From contig CAZSHX010000066.1 in the NCBI GenBank assembly GCA_964606895.1, positions 1 to 28,073 on the forward strand: a stretch of 28,073 bases of DNA, given 5' to 3'. The notes under the pieces are model-generated. The model did not search any database and was not told the origin of the DNA. It worked only from the letters and a program-made list of their open reading frames with translations. Below are positions 21,915 through 28,073 of the stretch, piece by piece. Numbering within the stretch: the first letter of the stretch is position 1; each line of letters begins with the position of its first letter. A program made the translations under genes and the position numbers. This stretch comes from CAZSHX01 sp964606895. Its GTDB lineage: Bacteria; Bacteroidota; Ignavibacteria; Kapaibacteriales; UBA2268.

Positions 21915-24900
21915 ATGAAAAGACTTCTACTAATAATGCTCGGCTTTGCCCAGCTTTTCTCGGTTGTTTCTTTCAGGGCTGAGGGCAATGGACTGCTGAT
22001 TCCCACCGATTCAGGTCAGGTTGATTTTTTAAAGGCATATAAATTTGCTCTTTATTATTCTTATGTGGATATGAGGTTCACGTCCACCACCATTGACAGC
22101 ACCTTATTCCCTAAATTCGGCGAGTTCTCACTTTATTGGGCGAAAAGCGGACCTGCCAAAGGTTCCTTTGTTTACCCCGACAAAGCCATGCCCGGAGAAA
22201 ATTCAGCAATCTCAAAAACTGAATATACAGATTACGACTGGAAATCCTCGGATAATTACTCACTTCAGTTTAAGCTGAATACAAAGAATGTTGCGATTTT
22301 CCGTAGTCTTTTCAAATCAAACAACAATACAATATCCTGGGCTTCGCTATATTTCAAGAATTTGTTTGATGCCTACCTTTTCAATAATATGTATTATTTA
22401 ACCGATGAAAAGGATTTGGATACTGCGGGAGTTAATTCATCAGCACAAATACTAATCATCCCTGCTTTCAACGTCAAGGATGAAGACAATAAAATTTATA
22501 TTGACAGTATTTTCAAAAAATTCCCGAATATCAAGACAAAAATCAATGCATTTCTTGCCGCCGGAGGAATGATATATGCCGAAGGAAATGCTTCTTACTT
22601 TATCGAAAAACTCGGTTATCTTGCTCCGGGAGCAATTGACTACTCAAAAAAAACGGATGCCGACCATATAACTAACTTATTGAAAATAAAATTTACAGGT
22701 TCGGACAATCCCGTTTCATTTACTGAAAATGCAACTGGAGATTATCTTTTCGCAAGTTCAGTTCCAAAGGTTACAGCTCCCACAGCAGATATAATAGCAA
22801 CTTTGTCTGACGGCAATCCTGTTGTTTTTGTTCTGAAAGGAACTCAGGCAAACGGGGGTAAGATTGTTATTAATACGGGAATGCCTACAGTCGGCGGTGT
22901 AAATGACCTGAAAAAAGGAAGTCGTCAGCTTATGTGGATGCTGAACGCCCTGATGTATGGATTTGCTAAAAATCTTGATGTAACCCGTTCTATTTATAAT
23001 GATATACCTGATTCATTAACAGCAGGGAAAAATGCAATAGCTTACGATGCTATTGATACATTCGAAGTTCGGATTAAAATCAGGAACCTTTCTTCAACAG
23101 ATATAACGAACCTTCAAATCACAGAATATTTCCAAACATATTTCAAGTTTGTTGATGTGCCTACTCAGGGAGTGCAGTTTACAATAAACGGTTCTACTCT
23201 TTCTTTATCCAAAATCAATGTACCTGCAAAATCCGAAATTGTTATTACCTACAGACTCAGAACACCGAATCCAACCGACCCGATACATGAACAAATTGAT
23301 AAATATATTTCATGGTCGAACTATATTTATACATCGTACATGGTTGCCAATTATATGGATGGTGACGGAACAAATGTTTTTGTGAAGTACCGTGATTATG
23401 TTGATGTTATGTTCAGTGCCAATCTGGTTGCCGATACTGATTTGAACTGGAAAAATTTCCTGTATCTGAACTATCAGCCGTTTAAGGTTTTCATGATTAT
23501 GGAAAACAAAGAGCGTACTCCGGCAATGGCAACAAAATATGTTCAGTACATTCCGAAGGATGTTCCATTTTACTGGACTGACGGTACAATTAACATTCCG
23601 ATTCTCCGAACTCCAGGAGGGAAATATGTTGATGTTCTGAAAGGGAGTAATGACGAAAAGAATCCTGAATTTGACCAAGATGGCGACGGGCATCCCGATG
23701 TATGGCTCGATACAGCATCTATTTATCCCAAAGGATATACTATAGTTGAAGATTCGGTTTACTGGCTGAACCCGTGGGAGCATTTCAGAAGCGGCGATTC
23801 TTTGTTCTACGAGGATATTGACCACGACGGAAAAAGAGCAATGGATTTGAATGGCGATGGTATTGTTGATGTGGAAGAACCGGGCGATAAAATCCGCGTT
23901 TGGAAAGTTACCTGGAACATTGGAAAAGTGAATGGCTATGATTACTTCGACCCATACTGCTCTTATGAAATCTGGGTTGACCCTCCCGATTTGGTGCCGC
24001 TTTCAGCGGGTGTCGGAAATGCCTATAAACGATGTGACCCTGTCGGAGGTATGTTCTATCCTTATGCAAAGGATATTAGTCAGGCAAATCTTCAGGATAC
24101 GAGCTGGACTCATTGGATGGAACGGGATAAGGACGGGAATATCATCTGGAAACAATTGATTAACCAGTCAATTCATAATTACGAAGGCTTTACTTTTATT
24201 GATACTTTGAAAGAAAACTATCATCTGATGGGAACAGATAAATGCGTAGGAACCGTTCCACAGCCGCACAGAGAGTTTATTGCGGTGCTTTCTCTGGGCG
24301 GTGAAGAAATTGATATGACCAAACCGACTCCGAATCGTTCAAACTATTCCAACATAGAATACAAAACGATTTTCAATGAAAAGAAAACAACTCCTATAAG
24401 GACAACTTACACTTATTATGCTCCTCTGCCTAATCCTTTGCAGTTTGAGTACTTAAGTAATAATTTTACTATTACCGACCCGGCAAAAGGCGACACTTTA
24501 CGCTATCTCCCTGCATGGGGCAAGGCTAACCTCACGTTCGATATGGATGCTTCTACCGAATATTCTTATTACTGGATTCGTAATGTCGGGCATGATGTTA
24601 TGTACAACGACCCTTCTGAAAAAATTGAAGGAATAGAGAGCCTTGGCGACGGCGTTTTCGGATATATGATTTATGATATTCCAAAGGGAATGGGTGGATA
24701 TAAAATTACTTTGCCCAAAAAAGCAGACGGCTCCTACGATATGGATGCAATTGTTAAAATTGACGGCAAGAAATACGAAAAATGGTTAGAGAATCCAAAT
24801 ACCAAAAACGACATCGAAATCTGGGAAGACCAATTCCAGTATCATGTATATATACCTCAAATCCTGATTCCACCGGCACTTGATGATGATAATTTCGACG

Positions 24901-27485
24901 GAATAGATGACTGGATTGATGACCGCGGCGATAGATTCTGTTCTTCAACGGGATTTTTGCACGATGTGTTCATGCTCGGAAATGGCGAACAATATACCGA
25001 TTGGCCCAAAGTTCCTTTCAAGGATGATATTTACGGTATGGTTACAAAAGGCTGGTTCCCGGGAGCAGATAATACTTACGGAGATGATTTCTTTGAAAAT
25101 CTTGGCAAGACTCATGTTCAGATTAAAGCACTTTATGAAGGTAAAGGAAAAGAAGGTCCCATTGATATCAGCAAAGGCGGCTGGCTTGTTGTTGAAGAGA
25201 TTTTCGGCGGCTCGCCATGGGTGATATTCTCGCATGTTATGTCGGGATATGCCAAGGGAGTTGATTACAGAATTACTTCCAAACCAATTCCTACTATGGT
25301 TAAATATGGATTGGATACAACTTATATAAAGCATACAATTGACGATGCAAACGAGCCTCACAGCTTCAACAGTGATTTTGACCCATATCATGTTTCATTC
25401 GGTTACGGTGAATCAACCGTTACCACCACTGTTGGCGGAAAAGACCCATGCAGTTTGATTGAGCCCGCAATCAATACTACAACTATTATTGACCCGAATT
25501 CGAATCATTACAATATCACTCTTGTTCCAATGGCTGACAAGTCTAATCCCGATTTGGCTGATTATCCCAAAAACATTAGCGGCACTTTCGTTGAAGTTAA
25601 AATTGAAGTAATGAACGGAACTGACGACAACTGGATTAATACCACGGTCAAGCCGATTTTGCCTCCCGAACTGAAAAACTCTCAACTTGTTATGAGCTAC
25701 GTTGCCTATCCAAGACCGCTGGTTCCTGCACAGGCTGACCCTACAAAGGGCGAAGTGATTCACGTCGGCGACCAGATTGGGTCATTCAAAGCAGGGTGGA
25801 GATTTAACCAGCCCGAGGGCGAAGTGCTTGTGAAAATGGGAAACACATTAAACTTGATGCAACCATCCCGAAGAGGCTATTTTGTCTATCTTTTCAGCGT
25901 TGATGAATCGCTTGCAAAAGGTGTCTATAAAATTGATTTCACGATGAGTGGCGAAAGAAAGCATTATGACGGCAAAGCAAAGGGTACTAATAATTTCGAA
26001 GTGCCGTCGGCTTACTTCAGTATTTCTTCAAGAGATTCAAGAGGAAATGTAGCTGAATATCAGAAAATTGTGATTGGTACTGCCGATTTAACAAATATTA
26101 AAACTAATGCTACAGCTAACTTCAAAGGTTTGGAAAATGTGAAATGGTCCAAGCAGGACGTTACTAATCTTGATTTTGACAAGATGACCGATAAATTACC
26201 TGCAAAACTCGACGACCAAACATTAGCCGAAACTATTGATTTGTCTCAGTTTAAGAACTTTCCTTCTGTTAGTTTGCCAAAGATATTCATTCTTGAGCAA
26301 GGCGAAGTTAGAACCTCAAATGCTGAAGACCTGATTGATTTAAGCATTAAGGAAGAATTAAACTATACTAATCAGCCTTATGGTGATTTCACAAAATCAT
26401 CTGCTAAAGTTTCGGTGAATACTGTTGGACCAAAGCTCAAATCATATAAATTTATTTACAGCATAAACGGAAAAATTCTGAAAGACAAAGATACAATTGT
26501 CTTTGACGAAGGCAGGAAAGATATTGCTATCGGCATTTATATCTCTAATTATGGAAACGATATTGCTGAAAATACAAATATGGCAGTCAATTCGGGTGCA
26601 TTATTTGTGCCGATTAAGGACAGCCTGCCGAAATTCTGCACAATGCTGAATGGTTCTGTCAATGCAGATATCGGTTCGTTTGTCCCTGGTGAATCCAAAG
26701 CATTTTTGCTTCACTATACAACTGCCGAAAATTGCTGTAATGATGTATATTCACTTACTAAGCTTGTTACTTCGATGGATGCGAACTATCTTGGAAACTC
26801 TCGTAGCGGAAAAGGCAAGGAACTGTTCAGCATACCAGATCCATACGCTTTGAGTTGTCCTTCTGCAGATTTGTATCTGGCATCAGTCTCAACCTCTGTT
26901 CCTGAGCTTGACCATGGCGTTACAACAACTCTGACGGTAGATTTTCAGAATGGCGTTCTGCCAACAAAGGATGTTTTGGTTAGATTGTATTCAATTCAGA
27001 ATACAATTGATACAATTATAGTTGGCGAAAAGCTTGTCGGAGCAATGGAAGGAATGGAAAAAGGAAAATTTGAAATGCCTTTTACTGTTCCCGATTCTGC
27101 TAATTTCATCGAATTTTTCGCAACCATTGACGAGAATAAAACCATCAAAGAGTTTTGCGAAACTAATAATTCAAAATTAATAACAGTTCCTTTCAAGGAC
27201 CCCGAATGGATTGTCAATATTCGCAATGCACCGAATCCATTCGATTTCACTACTGATTTCTCGTATATTCTTCCAAAAGAAATGAGCAGGATTGATATAA
27301 CAATCTACACACTCGATTCAAAAGAAGTCGGCAAGATAGAAAACTGCGGAGTTCAGGTGGGTATAAATAAGCAGACATGGCTTGTACCTGATTTGCCCAA
27401 AGGGACATATATGTATCATATTCGAGGAATCAAACCCGACGGTTCAGTAGCTCATTACTACGGAAAAATAGTCAAGGACAAATAG
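21915..27485 (+). CDS. Very large T9SS-type secreted multidomain protein (1856 aa)
   Basis: A signal peptide (MKRLLLIMLGFAQLFSVVSF, cut near RAEG) begins the protein. About 180-260 hold an alpha/beta-looking segment (ILIIPAFNV, INAFLAAGGMIYAEGNA). About 365-460 resemble a DUF11-type adhesin domain (VRIKIRNLSSTDITNLQITE, SEIVITYRLRT). Acidic calcium-type loops occur near 587 (DQDGDGHPD), 632 (DIDHDG), 643 (DLNGDGIVD) and 989 (DDDNFDGIDD). A CARDB-like domain starts near 1650. The last 85 residues (from NAPNPFDFTTDFSYILP, then IDITIYTLDSKEV, ending in GTYMYHI) are the PNPF variant of the T9SS type A sorting domain. The ATG at 21915 has GGAGGG 5 bases ahead; the upstream ATG at 21897 contains this site in its own codons and is rejected. 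It is probably a surface adhesin or matrix protein, but the function is not determined. Confidence 0.9.
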   Translation: MKRLLLIMLGFAQLFSVVSFRAEGNGLLIPTDSGQVDFLKAYKFALYYSYVDMRFTSTTIDSTLFPKFGEFSLYWAKSGPAKGSFVYPDKAMPGENSAISKTEYTDYDWKSSDNYSLQFKLNTKNVAIFRSLFKSNNNTISWASLYFKNLFDAYLFNNMYYLTDEKDLDTAGVNSSAQILIIPAFNVKDEDNKIYIDSIFKKFPNIKTKINAFLAAGGMIYAEGNASYFIEKLGYLAPGAIDYSKKTDADHITNLLKIKFTGSDNPVSFTENATGDYLFASSVPKVTAPTADIIATLSDGNPVVFVLKGTQANGGKIVINTGMPTVGGVNDLKKGSRQLMWMLNALMYGFAKNLDVTRSIYNDIPDSLTAGKNAIAYDAIDTFEVRIKIRNLSSTDITNLQITEYFQTYFKFVDVPTQGVQFTINGSTLSLSKINVPAKSEIVITYRLRTPNPTDPIHEQIDKYISWSNYIYTSYMVANYMDGDGTNVFVKYRDYVDVMFSANLVADTDLNWKNFLYLNYQPFKVFMIMENKERTPAMATKYVQYIPKDVPFYWTDGTINIPILRTPGGKYVDVLKGSNDEKNPEFDQDGDGHPDVWLDTASIYPKGYTIVEDSVYWLNPWEHFRSGDSLFYEDIDHDGKRAMDLNGDGIVDVEEPGDKIRVWKVTWNIGKVNGYDYFDPYCSYEIWVDPPDLVPLSAGVGNAYKRCDPVGGMFYPYAKDISQANLQDTSWTHWMERDKDGNIIWKQLINQSIHNYEGFTFIDTLKENYHLMGTDKCVGTVPQPHREFIAVLSLGGEEIDMTKPTPNRSNYSNIEYKTIFNEKKTTPIRTTYTYYAPLPNPLQFEYLSNNFTITDPAKGDTLRYLPAWGKANLTFDMDASTEYSYYWIRNVGHDVMYNDPSEKIEGIESLGDGVFGYMIYDIPKGMGGYKITLPKKADGSYDMDAIVKIDGKKYEKWLENPNTKNDIEIWEDQFQYHVYIPQILIPPALDDDNFDGIDDWIDDRGDRFCSSTGFLHDVFMLGNGEQYTDWPKVPFKDDIYGMVTKGWFPGADNTYGDDFFENLGKTHVQIKALYEGKGKEGPIDISKGGWLVVEEIFGGSPWVIFSHVMSGYAKGVDYRITSKPIPTMVKYGLDTTYIKHTIDDANEPHSFNSDFDPYHVSFGYGESTVTTTVGGKDPCSLIEPAINTTTIIDPNSNHYNITLVPMADKSNPDLADYPKNISGTFVEVKIEVMNGTDDNWINTTVKPILPPELKNSQLVMSYVAYPRPLVPAQADPTKGEVIHVGDQIGSFKAGWRFNQPEGEVLVKMGNTLNLMQPSRRGYFVYLFSVDESLAKGVYKIDFTMSGERKHYDGKAKGTNNFEVPSAYFSISSRDSRGNVAEYQKIVIGTADLTNIKTNATANFKGLENVKWSKQDVTNLDFDKMTDKLPAKLDDQTLAETIDLSQFKNFPSVSLPKIFILEQGEVRTSNAEDLIDLSIKEELNYTNQPYGDFTKSSAKVSVNTVGPKLKSYKFIYSINGKILKDKDTIVFDEGRKDIAIGIYISNYGNDIAENTNMAVNSGALFVPIKDSLPKFCTMLNGSVNADIGSFVPGESKAFLLHYTTAENCCNDVYSLTKLVTSMDANYLGNSRSGKGKELFSIPDPYALSCPSADLYLASVSTSVPELDHGVTTTLTVDFQNGVLPTKDVLVRLYSIQNTIDTIIVGEKLVGAMEGMEKGKFEMPFTVPDSANFIEFFATIDENKTIKEFCETNNSKLITVPFKDPEWIVNIRNAPNPFDFTTDFSYILPKEMSRIDITIYTLDSKEVGKIENCGVQVGINKQTWLVPDLPKGTYMYHIRGIKPDGSVAHYYGKIVKDK

Positions 27486-27510
27486 AATATATTCCAGATT
27501 TTTTTAAATA

Positions 27511-27543
27511 TTAAAATCCCCTTTCTGTTTAGGAAGGGGATTT
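27511..27543. terminator. Bidirectional rho-independent terminator
   Basis: Stem AAATCCCCTT/AAGGGGATTT (27514-27523 and 27534-27543), extendable to 13 pairs with a 4-base loop. T-rich tracts lie on both sides, so it can serve the 21915-27485 gene (plus) and the convergent 27564-28019 gene (minus). Confidence 0.85.
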
Positions 27544-27563
27544 AATTTTGTTCATTCATCAAA

Positions 27564-28019
27564 CTAAAATAAATATCCCAGAACCAAACGGTTTAATTCA
27601 AAATCTACATTCAAGATGTTATTTGAACCCGTAATAGGATTCTTTACAGTTTTGTTATAAGTTTTTATTGCACTTTGAAACTTAGAATTACTTGCCGTGA
27701 GCGAACCAATACTTACTATTCCTGATACTATAGCAAGACCTACCTCAATTAAAGTTAATGTCGAAAGTGTAGTTTTGTTGCCGTACTCTTTTCGATCCAA
27801 AACTACTGAATGAATTATTCCTGCAACCAAGAACATTGCTTGTGTTCCGGCAATATAACACCAAGCCTTATTAATGCTTGCCGAAGTTATCATTTTATCA
27901 GTTTTTTCATTTGATTTAAGTAATTTTACGACATCACCTCTGCCAATCTCTTTTCCATTCATAAAATAATTATTCCCCCAAAAAGAATAATCAACCCTTA
28001 CTGTGTCCTGTGCATTCAA
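27564..28019 (-). CDS. Small membrane protein, 5' end (signal peptide) apparently missing
   Basis: 151 codons, starting at a TTG. The sequence begins LNAQDTVRVDYSFWGNNYF, which looks like the end of a signal peptide (LNAQ) and the first mature residues of a small Bacteroidota family (YFxNG, a pair of membrane segments, then a conserved xTYN near the end). Two membrane segments are visible (YIAGTQAMFLVAGIIHSVVL and LIEVGLAIVSGIVSIGSL), with AIKTYNKTVKN after them. Upstream in frame there are only five codons and then a stop, with no hydrophobic stretch, so the signal peptide has been lost or shifted out of frame. It may be a pseudogene. A short inverted repeat (28019-28036) lies at the break. 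Function unknown. Confidence 0.55.
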   Translation of the reverse strand: MNAQDTVRVDYSFWGNNYFMNGKEIGRGDVVKLLKSNEKTDKMITSASINKAWCYIAGTQAMFLVAGIIHSVVLDRKEYGNKTTLSTLTLIEVGLAIVSGIVSIGSLTASNSKFQSAIKTYNKTVKNPITGSNNILNVDFELNRLVLGYLF

Positions 28020-28073
28020 ACGGAAGTTCCACCGTTAAAAACACATAAATAGTTATATAGTAATAATTTAGCC

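Noticed and set aside
23310..23825. 171-codon minus-strand frame inside the giant gene
   Set aside because: It is antisense to the 1856-residue gene, has no start context or domain, and is one of several such shadows there.

Overview
The window (about 35% GC by eye) looks like a chromosome segment of a Bacteroidota/FCB-group bacterium. The main evidence is at least seven proteins with a signal peptide and a C-terminal type IX secretion (T9SS, Por) sorting domain. Their tails read PNPx-x-DFIEI, then IRIFNVFGE, then IDVSGLPSGVYFVR, ending in K-rich KFVKI. A Candidatus Kapabacteria or Ignavibacteria-like member is possible but cannot be fixed from this sequence.

Layout. (1) 1-3224, minus: two tandem surface proteins made of Asp-box (BNR/sortilin-like) beta-propeller repeats; the first runs off the left edge. 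(2) 3462-13370, minus: a closely spaced run, in transcription order three more Asp-box T9SS proteins (11310-13370, 9043-11298, 6987-9032), a HEPN/MNT nucleotidyltransferase pair, a short T9SS protein, a PD40-propeller protein and serC, ending in a strong terminator. (3) 13613-15889, minus: an ABC-2 exporter (ATPase and permease, NatAB type) with its own terminator. (4) 16034-18705, plus: a beta-helix-like T9SS protein directly followed by pdxH. (5) 18704-21356, plus: an accessory island with a REP-associated tyrosine transposase (RAYT), its palindromic REP elements, a relic of a second RAYT tail, and small genes (one retropepsin-like protease, two lipoproteins, one broken lipoprotein), the intact ones each preceded by a 52-bp repeat. 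(6) 21915-27485, plus: a 1856-residue secreted protein. (7) 27564-28019, minus: a small membrane protein whose signal peptide start is missing; a bidirectional terminator lies between (6) and (7).

The most interesting structure joins the RAYT island to the T9SS genes. The REP palindrome around the RAYT (core AGGCATGCCT) is also inside the RAYT coding sequence, in frame (VGNRHACSL). A related 28-bp element occurs in the same reading phase (VGSRHALTN, VGARHALTN) in the sorting domains of two T9SS proteins. Two loops of the sorting domain carry repeat-derived sequence in all five Asp-box paralogues, from several unrelated palindrome or tandem-repeat families, all in frame. A further AT-rich repeat encodes the hydrophobic core of two signal peptides. 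This suggests that short mobile palindromes are tolerated, or recruited, as protein linkers in exported proteins, much like Rickettsia palindromic elements.

serC (serine synthesis, PLP enzyme) and pdxH (PLP synthesis) are ordinary housekeeping genes. No tRNA, rRNA or CRISPR array was seen.
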